From a virus, in the IMG/VR virus record IMGVR_UViG_3300036822_000079, positions 1-43,081 of that record: a stretch of DNA of 43,081 nucleotides, one strand, 5' to 3'. The position numbers and the translations under genes are program-made. A model generated the notes under the pieces. That model was not told where the DNA came from and ran no database searches. It worked only from the letters and a program-made list of their open reading frames with translations. Below are positions 12,178 to 21,236 of this stretch, piece after piece. Every line of letters starts with the position of its first letter. Position 1 is the stretch's first letter.

Positions 12178-14204
12178 CAGAGCCTCGCGTCAGCACCGAG
12201 TCCCCACGTAGCTAGATAGCCACCCGCTACGCCTGCTGTAAACTGCAAGCTGACCATGTCGACGGTGGCGCCAGCAATCGTCGCGCCAGAGGCATTTGAA
12301 TAAGTGGGAACTGTCAGTGTGGTCACTGTTGGCATGCTGCGCTTTAGCACCTTGAAACTGTATGGCACCGTCATCGTACTTGCTGCCGGAGACTGCAGTG
12401 CTTGAATGGTAAATTTCTCATACAGCCGCATGCACAACAACAATTCCTGATCGTAGGGCCGCATGATCAGAGCCGAGCGTGCCGCAGACGGCAGTTCGAT
12501 CCCGGGCAATACGATCAGCCCAGTTATTTGCACCTGATTGTTGGCGGTCGCAAAGAAATTGGTGGTGCTCGCCGTGCCGAACAAATTACCAGCTTGCCAC
12601 GCGTTTGGTGTGGCTTGAAAGGTTGACCCGCAACAAAAGCAAAAAGTAACAACCAACGCAGACGCATTGGTATTTACCCACGTTCCAGCCGTGTCGCCGG
12701 GAATGGTCACTGTCACCCATTGCCACGTGTTGGCAGCGGTAATGGCGACGTTAGTTACATAGCTACGGGTGCCACCGGCATTGCGAATTGATACCGCCAT
12801 CGTGCCAGCTATAGATGCAAATACCCAGAAGCCAATCGTAACTGGCTGCGCATTAGCGGTGCCGAAAACCAAGCGCGCAATACGGTAACCCTCAATAGGA
12901 ACTTGAAATGTCGCGCTATCGCCAGCGGCGACAGTGGTTATCGCTGTGGTCGCCTGCAATGCGATGCAATTGCTGAGATTGGTAATTCCTCCTGCTGGCT
13001 GTTGAAATGCTCGAAATACTGCTGTGCTATTCCCAAAATATGCAAACCAGCCATCAACGATATACTTGATCGTACCACCCGGCACAGCTACTACGTTCGC
13101 CCCGTTCTCCTGGCTGACATCGCAACTGCCGTTGATCTGCATGCCGTTGAAGGCCATCGCGTCGAGCGGCGCGGCGCTGACCCAACCAGCATTCTGGCGA
13201 CCGTAGAGTGTGTTGTCCGACGGCGCGTCGGGGAAACTAGCTGGACCAACCGGCCCCTGCGGCGCGATCGCGAAGCCTCCGAAGAAAGTAAATAGGTAGT
13301 TAGCCGTTACTGTGTTGGCAACATTACTTTGCACCCAGCATTCGTAATAATCAGTACCATTTGCATTGTCTACTATCGTGAGAGGAACGGTAGGAGTGTT
13401 GGTGCCAGCATTATGGCAGGCTTGTATACCATTTTTGTAAATGGCGAGCAAAACAGTAGCGACCGTGGGACAAGCGATTTGAGCATTTATCTCTACAGGC
13501 CCGGGACTCGGCGTCCAACGCGAACTAGAAGTATTAAACTTGCCATTCTGATTGTATCCAGACAAATTGAAATTGATCTTGGTCCAGGTATTCGCCGCGA
13601 TCCCCGTCTGATCCGCGCTCAGCGTTGCGACGAATGCATCCGCTGGTGTTGTTGGACCAGGAAGACCTTGTGGACCCTGCGGACCAGCCGCACCCGCTTG
13701 GCCCGCTGGACCACCTGGAGAAACCGCGAAGCCTTGGAAGAAAGTATAAACGGCACTAGAACTTATCCCGAATGGTCCAGTGCCCGACACTACTGATGCA
13801 TAAGCCTCGTAATAATCTGTGCCGTTTGCTGTATCAACAACCGACATAGTCGCAAAAGGACCGCTGCTATTAAACTGTTTCCAACTAACACCATTTTTGT
13901 AGAGAACTATAACCAAGTAAGTAATGGCAGAACCAGGGGTCGGGGTCCCAATACCCGCATACACTTGTAGTTCTATCTGCACCGGGCCAGCCGAAGGCGT
14001 CCAACGCTGCGTGGTGGTGTTGTATTTAGCATTCTGATTGTAAAGGGCTGTATTAAAATTGACTTTAGTGTTTGTGTTTATAGCGATACTCTGATCCGCG
14101 CTCAGCGTTGCAATAAATGCATCCGCAGGTACGCCACCCGGACCGGGCGCCCCTGTGGCTCCCTGTTGCCCTGCGAGATTTATATTCCAATCACTTGGCA
14201 TCAT
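12177..14204 (-). CDS. Tail fibre with collagen-like linkers and two C1q-like domains
   Basis: This 675-residue protein starts behind GAGGAAA. A short N-terminus leads to collagen-like triplets (GATGAPGPGG), then a jelly-roll-like domain (about residues 28-165), a second Gly-X-Y linker, and a second copy of the domain (about 188-315). Both copies share the patterns ATLSADQ, LYKNG, NGTDYYE and FFGGFA, as in C1q/TNF-type domains. The C-terminal 330 residues are beta-rich and end in a receptor-binding-like tip. The fibre is presumably trimeric and involved in host recognition. Confidence 0.75.
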   Translation of the reverse strand: MMPSDWNINLAGQQGATGAPGPGGVPADAFIATLSADQSIAINTNTKVNFNTALYNQNAKYNTTTQRWTPSAGPVQIELQVYAGIGTPTPGSAITYLVIVLYKNGVSWKQFNSSGPFATMSVVDTANGTDYYEAYASVVSGTGPFGISSSAVYTFFQGFAVSPGGPAGQAGAAGPQGPQGLPGPTTPADAFVATLSADQTGIAANTWTKINFNLSGYNQNGKFNTSSSRWTPSPGPVEINAQIACPTVATVLLAIYKNGIQACHNAGTNTPTVPLTIVDNANGTDYYECWVQSNVANTVTANYLFTFFGGFAIAPQGPVGPASFPDAPSDNTLYGRQNAGWVSAAPLDAMAFNGMQINGSCDVSQENGANVVAVPGGTIKYIVDGWFAYFGNSTAVFRAFQQPAGGITNLSNCIALQATTAITTVAAGDSATFQVPIEGYRIARLVFGTANAQPVTIGFWVFASIAGTMAVSIRNAGGTRSYVTNVAITAANTWQWVTVTIPGDTAGTWVNTNASALVVTFCFCCGSTFQATPNAWQAGNLFGTASTTNFFATANNQVQITGLIVLPGIELPSAARSALIMRPYDQELLLCMRLYEKFTIQALQSPAASTMTVPYSFKVLKRSMPTVTTLTVPTYSNASGATIAGATVDMVSLQFTAGVAGGYLATWGLGADARL

Positions 14205-14213
14205 TTTCCTCGT

Positions 14214-14963
14214 TCAACTATGCAAGTCGATGTTGACCGTGAGATTGTTTCCGGTGTAGCCCGTGACCACGCCTTCCATCCACAGGGCTGGATTGCTGTT
14301 CGAGGACAGGCGAGCACGCGCTCCAGGCGTGTAGGCGAGTCCAACCGGCACGATGACGGTCACGACGCCGAGCGCGATCGGCAAACTGGTTGTACTGGTC
14401 GCCAAATAGCCGGGCCCCGTTTGACCTACTCCCGTGGCGCCTTGAGGGCCGGTGAGGCCGATCGGGCCTTGCACACCTTGCATGCCGGTGGCGTTGAAGT
14501 TCCAGTTCGAGTAGCTGCCGCTGCCACTAATGAGATCGACAGCCAGGGTGATCACACCGGCCGTATAGTCAGTGACGTAGCCTTCGACCCAACTTGTCGG
14601 CGTGCCGCTGACCGAAGCTCGCATGCGAGCGCCGGGCAAATACGCGAGACCGGCTACGGTCGTAAACGAAGCCGTGCCGGTGGCGATCGCTACGGTCGAC
14701 GTGCTGGTGCCGCCGTAGCCGGGTCCTGGGGCGCCTTGGGTACCCAGTGGACCTTGCGGCCCGGGCGGGCCGACAGCGCCCGTGTTGCCCTGCGATCCCG
14801 GAGGACCGGGCGGGCCGGGAGGCCCAACAGGACCAATCGGCCCTTGCGGTCCCGCTGGACCGACTGGCGGCACGATCAGCGACGGTCCACCGGGCATCGG
14901 CGACAAGTTTGCGGTGCCGATGATGCGCGGGACGCCGTTGCCCATGCCTAGCAGTTCAGTCAT
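14214..14963 (-). CDS. Collagen-like tail protein with duplicated beta domain
   Basis: This 249-residue protein starts with an ATGA overlap. After a short N-terminus ([13 protein letters not shown]) comes a run of about 15 Gly-X-Y triplets (residues about 35-80). Two copies of a roughly 65-residue domain follow, separated by another triplet run: [17 protein letters not shown]...[13 protein letters not shown]... and [17 protein letters not shown]...[13 protein letters not shown].... The domains resemble the small beta modules found in collagen-containing phage tail proteins. It is probably part of the fibre assembly. Confidence 0.7.
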   Translation of the reverse strand: MTELLGMGNGVPRIIGTANLSPMPGGPSLIVPPVGPAGPQGPIGPVGPPGPPGPPGSQGNTGAVGPPGPQGPLGTQGAPGPGYGGTSTSTVAIATGTASFTTVAGLAYLPGARMRASVSGTPTSWVEGYVTDYTAGVITLAVDLISGSGSYSNWNFNATGMQGVQGPIGLTGPQGATGVGQTGPGYLATSTTSLPIALGVVTVIVPVGLAYTPGARARLSSNSNPALWMEGVVTGYTGNNLTVNIDLHS

Positions 14964-15337
14964 CGCGACGTTCCCTGTACCACTGTTGCGGTGGCATCGA
15001 TCAGGCGTTCCTGATAGCCGTTCGCCATCAACCGCACCAAATCAACAACATAACTTCCCGGCGCGAGCCGCCAAAGTATGCCGCGCGCGAGCGTGATGGT
15101 GAACGCGCCGCCGGTCATGTTGGTGATAGTGATGCCGTTGCTCGGCGAGCTAACGCTGACGATCGCCTCGTTATCAGATTCTTGCTCACGGATTTCCATC
15201 TTCAGCGTGCTGCCGGTGAGATCGATCCCGACCACTGTGATGCCATCAGCGGCATACGTGCCATAGACAAATGGCACGATCCAATCCTCGTTGAGCGCAA
15301 TGTTGATCGTCGCTTCGTAGTAGGCAGGCCCGGCCAT
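14960..15337 (-). CDS. Tail-associated beta-rich protein
   Basis: This 125-residue protein has an alternating beta pattern: [20 protein letters not shown], then [33 protein letters not shown] and [21 protein letters not shown]. The layout resembles N-terminal domains of baseplate upper proteins (BppU-type), which connect receptor-binding proteins to the baseplate. It lies between two fibre genes and ends in an ATGA overlap. The assignment is by pattern only. Confidence 0.55.
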   Translation of the reverse strand: MAGPAYYEATINIALNEDWIVPFVYGTYAADGITVVGIDLTGSTLKMEIREQESDNEAIVSVSSPSNGITITNMTGGAFTITLARGILWRLAPGSYVVDLVRLMANGYQERLIDATATVVQGTSR

Positions 15338-15340
15338 AGG

Positions 15341-15913
15341 TCACACACCCGCAAACTTGGCGTCAACGTCAGCATAAATTTTGATCGTCGGCGTTGCGCC
15401 TGTGAGATCGGCGATGCAAGCCGCCTCGATGGTGCGGCACTGCTGAATGAGCGCACCGAATTGATTAGACAGACTGATCATCTCGGCCGCAGTCAACGGG
15501 TAATGCGTATTATTCTGGGTAAAATCGATCGCCGCCGTGGGCGCCAGGGTTGCCGCGTAGGCCGCTGTGTTACCGACCAACATGTAGCTCTCACGGTCGG
15601 TCGCAACCGGAACGACGCCGCTCGCTGCGGTGAAGTTGAACCCCTTATTGACGGTGTTGAACCGCACTTGCGCTGCGTAGGGGATCAATATCTGCGGCGT
15701 CTCGGTGGGTTGCTGATAAGGTCGCGTGTCTGGAGGGTTGGGAATAAGATTGTTTCCGACAGGCGGCGACCCGACGCGACTGAGCGTCGAGAGAGGTTGA
15801 CTGTAGGGAATGATGCGCACCACCGTCGGATAAGCCGACATGTCCACTTGGGGCTGTTGATCGTCATGAACGCTGACAACCGTGCCGTTTGCGTCGCAAT
15901 ACAGAAGGTTCAT
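15341..15913 (-). CDS. Tail protein with DUF4376-like C-terminal domain
   Basis: The start is placed at ATG 15913 (MNLLYCDANGTVVSV) behind GAGGGGCCGACG; 190 residues. The N-terminal half is polar and Pro-rich (SRVGSPPVGNNLIPNPPDTR). The C-terminal 100 residues (VPVATDRESYMLVGNTAAYA, AAIDFTQNNTHYPLTAAEMI, QFGALIQQCRTIEAACIADL) follow the DUF4376 pattern found at the end of many tail-fibre and tail-fibre-assembly proteins. It is probably a small fibre or fibre-assembly component. Confidence 0.65.
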   Translation of the reverse strand: MNLLYCDANGTVVSVHDDQQPQVDMSAYPTVVRIIPYSQPLSTLSRVGSPPVGNNLIPNPPDTRPYQQPTETPQILIPYAAQVRFNTVNKGFNFTAASGVVPVATDRESYMLVGNTAAYAATLAPTAAIDFTQNNTHYPLTAAEMISLSNQFGALIQQCRTIEAACIADLTGATPTIKIYADVDAKFAGV

Positions 15914-15923
15914 CGTCGGCCCC

Positions 15924-17258
15924 TCATGGCAGGAAGATATATGAATTATTGTTGCCGGGTCCGCCGTTAATAGCCGGCGATGCTGGATTGACGTTAGCTG
16001 AGCCAGCAAGATTAATAGTGCTGCTGTTATAAGCGAAGACATTCACACTCCCGTTAACGTTCGCTCCGGCCCCATAATCAGCCACAGCGGCGGCATATGA
16101 CGCATCAAGTACGTACATCCCGGCCCCCGCGTTTTTCCAGATTTGGCCGCCGTAACACATGAGAGTAGAGTTGTAAGCGACAGAAACACCTTGTCCGGCG
16201 TTGCAGGCAGATAAGCAATTGGCAAAATAATTAATAGATTGCGCGGTCGTGATGATGCCGTCGCTGCCGTTGCCTAACATAATAGCCGCATTGCCGACGT
16301 AAACTTCACAGCGCGAGTTCGCCACCAGTCCAGCCAAATTATTACCAAACGCAACGAGCGGACCGCCGCACCAATATGCTGCGGTTTCCCCGCCGCCAAT
16401 GCAGGTGAATCCCCAGTTGCCATTTATAGCCGCAAGACCACCGTTGACACCCTGCGGAGGATGAATCGTAGGTCCTTGCACCCACCAGTAAGTCGTATCA
16501 CTGGTACCGCACGCGGCGATGAGTTGCTGATCTGAGGTTGGACCCGTTGAGTGATCGCCACTAACCAAGATCGCATCGAGAAAGCCAAGGCCGATGTTGT
16601 CAATTTCGAGGCCGCACCCCAGTGTGAAGTGAAGCTCGGTAGCGAACTTGGTTCGCAGCATAGCTAAGTTCGTTACTGCATCAGCGGCTCGCTGTGGAGC
16701 GGTGTTGCCGGTGATTGCATAGGACGCAAGCGTCGTCGGAACCGGAGCCAGCATAGGCGCACCGCAGATGCCGATGCGATGGTTAGACGGGTGATCAAAA
16801 AATAGTTGGTTGGTGTAATTGTATACTGTCGCCGTGCCGGACGACGCTCCGGCCACCTGAAGAATGACGAAGCCATGCTGCGTGATCTTGTATTTGCTGA
16901 GATATTCCATTGCAACAAACAGATCGGGAAAATCCGGCGACGTGCCATGCACATGAAACGTCACCGTACTGTCTATCAAATCACTCGGGAACTGTGGCAC
17001 TGGAATGCTCTTGATGAAGCCTTCAATAGCTTTGCGCAATTGCATCAAGTCGGCATTGGCCGGAGGTGCGCACGGCGTGTCGCTGAAATCTGAATAGCCG
17101 CGCGAATTGGCGCGCGAGATGACCTCGATCACCTCGCGCTGATCAAATTCAAGCGCAGCAGCAGGCACGATCGAGCCCTGAATCCCGGCGTCCGGGTCGC
17201 CGTCGACGTAGGGCGCGTTGGGATTTGTTTTCTGATCGAGCGGTTGATTGTATTGCAT
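15924..17258 (-). CDS. Tail fibre/spike protein, probably beta-helical
   Basis: This 444-residue protein starts behind TGAGGAAACC. The first 100 residues hold the tail-attachment-like start (NPNAPYVDGDPDAGIQGSIV, then FDQREVIEVISRANSRGYSD). The remainder is rich in Gly, Asn, Ser and Ala with repeated short strands and turns (VYVGNAAIMLGNGSDGIITT, GQGVSVAYNSTLMCYGGQIW), typical of right-handed beta-helix tailspikes. No catalytic residues could be assigned. It lies between baseplate and fibre genes. Confidence 0.7.
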   Translation of the reverse strand: MQYNQPLDQKTNPNAPYVDGDPDAGIQGSIVPAAALEFDQREVIEVISRANSRGYSDFSDTPCAPPANADLMQLRKAIEGFIKSIPVPQFPSDLIDSTVTFHVHGTSPDFPDLFVAMEYLSKYKITQHGFVILQVAGASSGTATVYNYTNQLFFDHPSNHRIGICGAPMLAPVPTTLASYAITGNTAPQRAADAVTNLAMLRTKFATELHFTLGCGLEIDNIGLGFLDAILVSGDHSTGPTSDQQLIAACGTSDTTYWWVQGPTIHPPQGVNGGLAAINGNWGFTCIGGGETAAYWCGGPLVAFGNNLAGLVANSRCEVYVGNAAIMLGNGSDGIITTAQSINYFANCLSACNAGQGVSVAYNSTLMCYGGQIWKNAGAGMYVLDASYAAAVADYGAGANVNGSVNVFAYNSSTINLAGSANVNPASPAINGGPGNNNSYIFLP

Positions 17259-17265
17259 GGTTTCC

Positions 17266-17949
17266 TCAGTACATTGGAACTTCGGCCCAGTCGGCCGTCA
17301 GTGCGAATTGCCAATTGCCGCCGAATGGCACGGTCGCTTGCACCACGAAGCCCTCATTACTATTGAGCACGAGCGGTTGTTCACCTTGCTCGCGATTGAG
17401 AAGGATCATGGGCGTCGGAGTAAACGGCGTGTTGGTGGCGACCGGCGCGGCGACGATCACGCTCTCAAGCGGATCGGCATCAAGAACGCGCGTGCCCGGT
17501 GTCAGCGCGCCGCCGTTGGCATACGTGATGCCTGCCTCCGACGAGTTCATGGCGGTCAACAACTTACTTTGGTTGCCGCTAAAATTCACTGTGAGACCCC
17601 CTGTATCAGCCCCCGTGAACGAACGCGCTGGATAGAGGCTGAAGCGGGCAATGCCTGCGGTGAACGGATTCACCGTCGACCAAGCCGAAATCCGCAGCCG
17701 CCAAATTAAAGCTATCAGTGTGGGGCTGGCCCAAAGAAATGAATAGATCGGCACCGAAGTCAGTCCGGGCCCAAGCTGCGGCGGCCGCACACAGTGTTGA
17801 TAGATGCCGCCGACACCATAATCGACCGGATAGAGCGTGGCATAGAGCAAAGTGCGCTGGACCAGCCCGGATTGCGCCGAAGAGATATCCTTCATGCGCG
17901 TCGTGAATAAATTGCCCAGGCCGTCCTTGATCTCTCTGTTGTCGGGCAT
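17266..17949 (-). CDS. Virion tail/baseplate-associated protein
   Basis: This 227-residue protein starts three bases after the gp48-like gene. It begins KDGLGNLFTTRMKDISSAQS, followed by a hydrophobic aromatic stretch and a Gly/Ser-rich beta region with KLLTAMNSSEAGITYANGGA. A likely role is a baseplate-to-fibre adaptor by position between Mu gp48-like and fibre genes. No family motif is recognised. Confidence 0.6.
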   Translation of the reverse strand: MPDNREIKDGLGNLFTTRMKDISSAQSGLVQRTLLYATLYPVDYGVGGIYQHCVRPPQLGPGLTSVPIYSFLWASPTLIALIWRLRISAWSTVNPFTAGIARFSLYPARSFTGADTGGLTVNFSGNQSKLLTAMNSSEAGITYANGGALTPGTRVLDADPLESVIVAAPVATNTPFTPTPMILLNREQGEQPLVLNSNEGFVVQATVPFGGNWQFALTADWAEVPMY

Positions 17950-17951
17950 CG

Positions 17952-18704
17952 TCAGACCATCCCTAGTACGATGTACTGGCTATTGAACGACTGGCTGAAA
18001 TCGAGCGCCTCGAACGGCGAGAAGTTGTAGACGATCTCGGTGTGCGCTGGTTTCCAGCGACCGAGCACGCACTCCAAGTCAGCGGGCACGCCGATGCGCA
18101 ACAGACGATCGATGCCGCACTGGCTGGAATTACAGCGAAAGTAGATCAGCGATTTGGCATTGACGTAGACAGTCCAGTAATAACGAATCTCCGGCGGCCC
18201 CAGCTCCCAACGATTGTGCGTCACGTCGTCGGGATTGAACTTCCCTGAATAATCACCGCAGCGCGAGACCCCGCACATGTAGGGCGCGTGCTCGCCGATG
18301 ACGATGGTGTAACCCCACGCCTCGGCGACGCCGTAGAAGAACGCCCTCGACTGCGCGCCGAGCAGCGTCATCTTGTTGACGAGCGCGATACGGCGCTCGG
18401 CCATCCCGGTTGGCGGATCGGTCAGGCACGGGTCCGGCAGGCCCCAATTGCGCTCCCAATCAGGCAGCAGCTCGATCGTCGCCCGAGGGTCGGATTCGAT
18501 CTCCAGTAAGTCGGCGGCGCGGCTATCAACAAAACCCCAATAGTCCGCGAGCCCCTGCATCGTCAGCACGACCGTGCTGCCAGGATAGCGCGGCCATGCT
18601 TGCCCGTCGGGCAGCAAGCCGATCAGGGCTTGGGCATAATCATCACCGGACCGGCGGACATGCCGATCAACGGGCGGCTGTGGAATGACCAGATCATTAG
18701 CCAC
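17952..18704 (-). CDS. Baseplate wedge protein, Mu gp48-like (YmfQ/DUF2313 family)
   Basis: The frame is open further upstream, but the region before 18704 overlaps the J gene; I place the start at GTG 18704, five bases after the J stop, giving 250 residues. SGDDYAQALIGLLPDGQAWP is the hallmark of the DUF2313/YmfQ family, followed by ADLLEIESDPRATIELLPDW and ERNWGLPDPC. A Cys-containing insertion (MCGVSRCGDYSG) follows. In Mu, gp48 links baseplate J protein to the fibres. Confidence 0.8.
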   Translation of the reverse strand: MANDLVIPQPPVDRHVRRSGDDYAQALIGLLPDGQAWPRYPGSTVVLTMQGLADYWGFVDSRAADLLEIESDPRATIELLPDWERNWGLPDPCLTDPPTGMAERRIALVNKMTLLGAQSRAFFYGVAEAWGYTIVIGEHAPYMCGVSRCGDYSGKFNPDDVTHNRWELGPPEIRYYWTVYVNAKSLIYFRCNSSQCGIDRLLRIGVPADLECVLGRWKPAHTEIVYNFSPFEALDFSQSFNSQYIVLGMV

Positions 18705-18709
18705 GGGCT

Positions 18710-19783
18710 CTAGCCGTAAGTTATGTCTCCAAGCGTCGGCATATAGCCGGGGCTTGGCATTGTTACATCGCTGGCGTTGAGATCGTAGGAGTCGACGCCC
18801 GTGGCGTTGATGATGCCCTCGTCTAACCAAGCGCGGTACCAGTATAGACCGGGCTTCGTCCGTTGCAGAAATTCAACAAGCAAACTCTCGGTGATCGCCG
18901 CTCGCGTCGCCACCGTATCACTCTCAAGATTAGTGATATGCACATTGATCGGATAAGGGATCGGCGATTCGACAAACAAATCTTTGACCGTGACCGGCCG
19001 CACCGTGTTCAGATAGGCGGCCACCGTGTCGATATCGCCCGGTAATGGAAAGCCGCCGTTGCCAGCGCGCAGATCGTCCATCATGAAGCGCACCGTGCAC
19101 GTGCCGATGCCCATCTCTTGAGGGAAGCACCACGCGCGGGTCACGCCCGCGACGGCCAAAGTCCATTGCTCATAATCCGTGGCATCGCCGCCCATCGGCG
19201 GTTGCTGGATGCGCAACAACACGCGGTAGCGCAGTTGCGGGTCGGTCTCGTCGTCGGTGCCGTGATCGAGCTCAACCACGGTCGCCGTCCCGGTGATGCC
19301 GGGAACGGTGATGGTGAGCGGGGTTCCGGTGACCAGATTGCCGACCGTGCCGGGATCGAGCGCGCGCACCGCGACGGTGGTCGGCTCGACCGCCACCATG
19401 GTGTCGGCCAGGGTCTCGAAGCTGACGCCGGTGGTGCTGGTGATCGGGGTGTACTGCGGCACCAGGGTCGGCACCGACAGCGCCGTCATCGATACGCTGC
19501 CGTCGGAGAGGGTGGCGAGCTTGCGCCCGACCGAGCCGTCGGCGTTGACCAGCCAGATCCGACCATGGCGGTCGAGCCATTCGGTCTCCGCGGTATCGGG
19601 CATCAACTGCAGCGCCAGCCAATCGATGTACTGCAGGGTGAGGTGGCAGAGCGCGCCCTGACTATCGGATACCACCCGCAGCACCGAATTCGGCACCGTG
19701 GCGTCGGCGCCGGGTAGGGCGGCGTTGACGGAATCGCGGACAAGGCCGCGCACCGTCCGGAGCGTGGGAGTCGACCAGGGCAT
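18710..19783 (-). CDS. Baseplate J-like protein (Mu gp47-like)
   Basis: The start is chosen at ATG 19783 (MPWSTPTLRTVRGLVRDSVN), which is typical for this family; an in-frame start 14 codons upstream is less likely. The 357-residue protein has LPGADATVPNSVLRVVSDSQ, then a central region with NLVTGTPLTITVPGITG and DPQLRYRVLLRIQQPPMGGD, which includes the conserved J core. It ends with ESLLVEFLQRTKPGLYWYRA. J proteins form the ring of the contractile-tail baseplate wedge. It follows the gp46-like gene, as in Mu. Confidence 0.85.
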   Translation of the reverse strand: MPWSTPTLRTVRGLVRDSVNAALPGADATVPNSVLRVVSDSQGALCHLTLQYIDWLALQLMPDTAETEWLDRHGRIWLVNADGSVGRKLATLSDGSVSMTALSVPTLVPQYTPITSTTGVSFETLADTMVAVEPTTVAVRALDPGTVGNLVTGTPLTITVPGITGTATVVELDHGTDDETDPQLRYRVLLRIQQPPMGGDATDYEQWTLAVAGVTRAWCFPQEMGIGTCTVRFMMDDLRAGNGGFPLPGDIDTVAAYLNTVRPVTVKDLFVESPIPYPINVHITNLESDTVATRAAITESLLVEFLQRTKPGLYWYRAWLDEGIINATGVDSYDLNASDVTMPSPGYMPTLGDITYG

Positions 19784-19846
19784 GGGATGTTCCGGAATAG
19801 GCCCGCGGCGCCAAAGGGCGGCCACCGGTGCGTTTAGGCCGATCGG

Positions 19847-20395
19847 CTACCTGTCGTTGGGCGGGCTGTCGCCGCCACGCGACCAGCGCGCCTGCTCATC
19901 CCAAAGGACGGCATAGCGCAGCTCGATGATCGGTTGCGGCCCGCGGTAGACGATGATCAGAGCATCGATCTGCTGCGGCGAGGTTCTCGCCACCTCAACC
20001 CGGAAGGTGCTGCAGATGCGATGATCGACGAACGGTTGAATGCACTCGACGATGTAGTTCTGGACCCAGGCCATGGTGGCGCCGCGTTGCGCGTTCGGGC
20101 CTTCGATTTTGCTGCGGCGTAGCAGCCACAGCCGCGAGCCGATCGGCCAGCCGTTCCAGATGGTCTCGGCGTCCATATCCCCCCACCAGCCCTTGCGATC
20201 GCTGGAATCGGGATCGGGCAGCAAGTCGTCAACCGAGGCGAGGCCGTTCGTGCCGAGCGCGACACAGAGCGCGGTCGCCAGCGCCTGGGTGTCGTCGAGT
20301 GTGCCGTCCTCGAGCAGCTCCCAGTCAAGCGTGACCGAGTAGCGCGGGAACAGCGTGTTCTGGACAAGCCGGATATCCGGGACTTGGCTGACCAT
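19847..20395 (-). CDS. Baseplate protein, Mu gp46-like
   Basis: This 182-residue protein matches the Mu gp46 family in layout: DIRLVQNTLFPRYSVTLDWE at the start, a 'LATALCVALGTNGLA' helix, a KGWWGDM motif, then WPIGSRLWLLRRSK and a QPFVDHRICSTFRVEVART strand region. The GWWGD and 'GSRLWLL.R.K' motifs are diagnostic to me. It is a small baseplate component encoded between spike (gp45-like) and J proteins, the same order as in Mu. Confidence 0.85.
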   Translation of the reverse strand: MVSQVPDIRLVQNTLFPRYSVTLDWELLEDGTLDDTQALATALCVALGTNGLASVDDLLPDPDSSDRKGWWGDMDAETIWNGWPIGSRLWLLRRSKIEGPNAQRGATMAWVQNYIVECIQPFVDHRICSTFRVEVARTSPQQIDALIIVYRGPQPIIELRYAVLWDEQARWSRGGDSPPNDR

Positions 20396-20399
20396 CGTC

Positions 20400-21233
20400 T
20401 CACCCCAGCAAGCCCCAGACGTTCTTGCACGGCCCGCTCGTGGTCACGACTTTGGCGAACTTGCCTTTGCCCTTGAGCGCGCCGGTGTAGACGTTCTTGT
20501 CGGTGTTGACTTCGTGATAGCCGACGCCGTCATCGAGATAGGACCGCACATTGGTGCCGCTGTGCGCGGTCTCATCCTGGGTCATGTGGATGAAGCGCTT
20601 GGAACTTTGATTATCGTCGAGCAGATGCGTCTGTCCGGTCGGCTTGTTCTGGCCTTGGCCGCCACCGCTGCCGCTGCCGCTGCCGCCAGATCCGCCACCG
20701 CCACCGCCGCCACTGTCGCGGGTGCCGACACCGGCCTGACTTGAGCCGCCACCGCTGCCACCCTGGCCGCCTTGTTGTTGTTGATCCTGCGCATTCTGGT
20801 TGACCAGCGCTAAGCGCAAGGTGCGATTTTGTGCCGCCGACATGAAGCCGCCTTTCTGCGAGAAATGCAGCTGCAGGAAATCATTCTTGGTGCGGAACAT
20901 GGCGGTGTCGCCGGGGTCGAGCCCTTTCAAGCGGTGACGCCGATCGTCCATGTTGCCCGCGATCGGATAGGAGCGCGAGCCGCTCATGAAGCTCATCGCC
21001 ACTTCGGCGCAGCCGGTGATGTTGCCCATCTCGTCTTTATCGGCGGGCATGTTATGCGAGGTGAAACCGTAATTCTGCGCCGCCTCGATCGCTTTGCGCG
21101 CCTCGCCGTTCATAAACGTGCCGCTCATCTCCTGCATCAATTTGGAGTCATCGATGGTGTCGACGTTGCAGCGGGAGCCGCCGCCGACATAGCCACGGAA
21201 CGCGGCGCCGAGCGGGGTTGAACGATGCACCAT
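20400..21233 (-). CDS. Baseplate spike/gpV-like protein (Mu gp45-like)
   Basis: This 277-residue protein starts behind AGAGGAGATGAAAC. The N-terminal half includes the pattern AAQNYGFTSHNMPADKDEMG followed by GSRSYPIAGNMDDRRHRLKG and GDTAMFRTKNDFLQLHF, as in Mu gp45 membrane-piercing spike proteins with an OB-like fold. The middle holds a low-complexity Gly/Ser/Gln linker of about 60 residues. The end has TGALKGKGKFAKVVTTSGPC. The Gly-rich insert is unusual for this family. Confidence 0.8.
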   Translation of the reverse strand: MVHRSTPLGAAFRGYVGGGSRCNVDTIDDSKLMQEMSGTFMNGEARKAIEAAQNYGFTSHNMPADKDEMGNITGCAEVAMSFMSGSRSYPIAGNMDDRRHRLKGLDPGDTAMFRTKNDFLQLHFSQKGGFMSAAQNRTLRLALVNQNAQDQQQQGGQGGSGGGSSQAGVGTRDSGGGGGGGSGGSGSGSGGGQGQNKPTGQTHLLDDNQSSKRFIHMTQDETAHSGTNVRSYLDDGVGYHEVNTDKNVYTGALKGKGKFAKVVTTSGPCKNVWGLLG

Positions 21234-21236
21234 GTT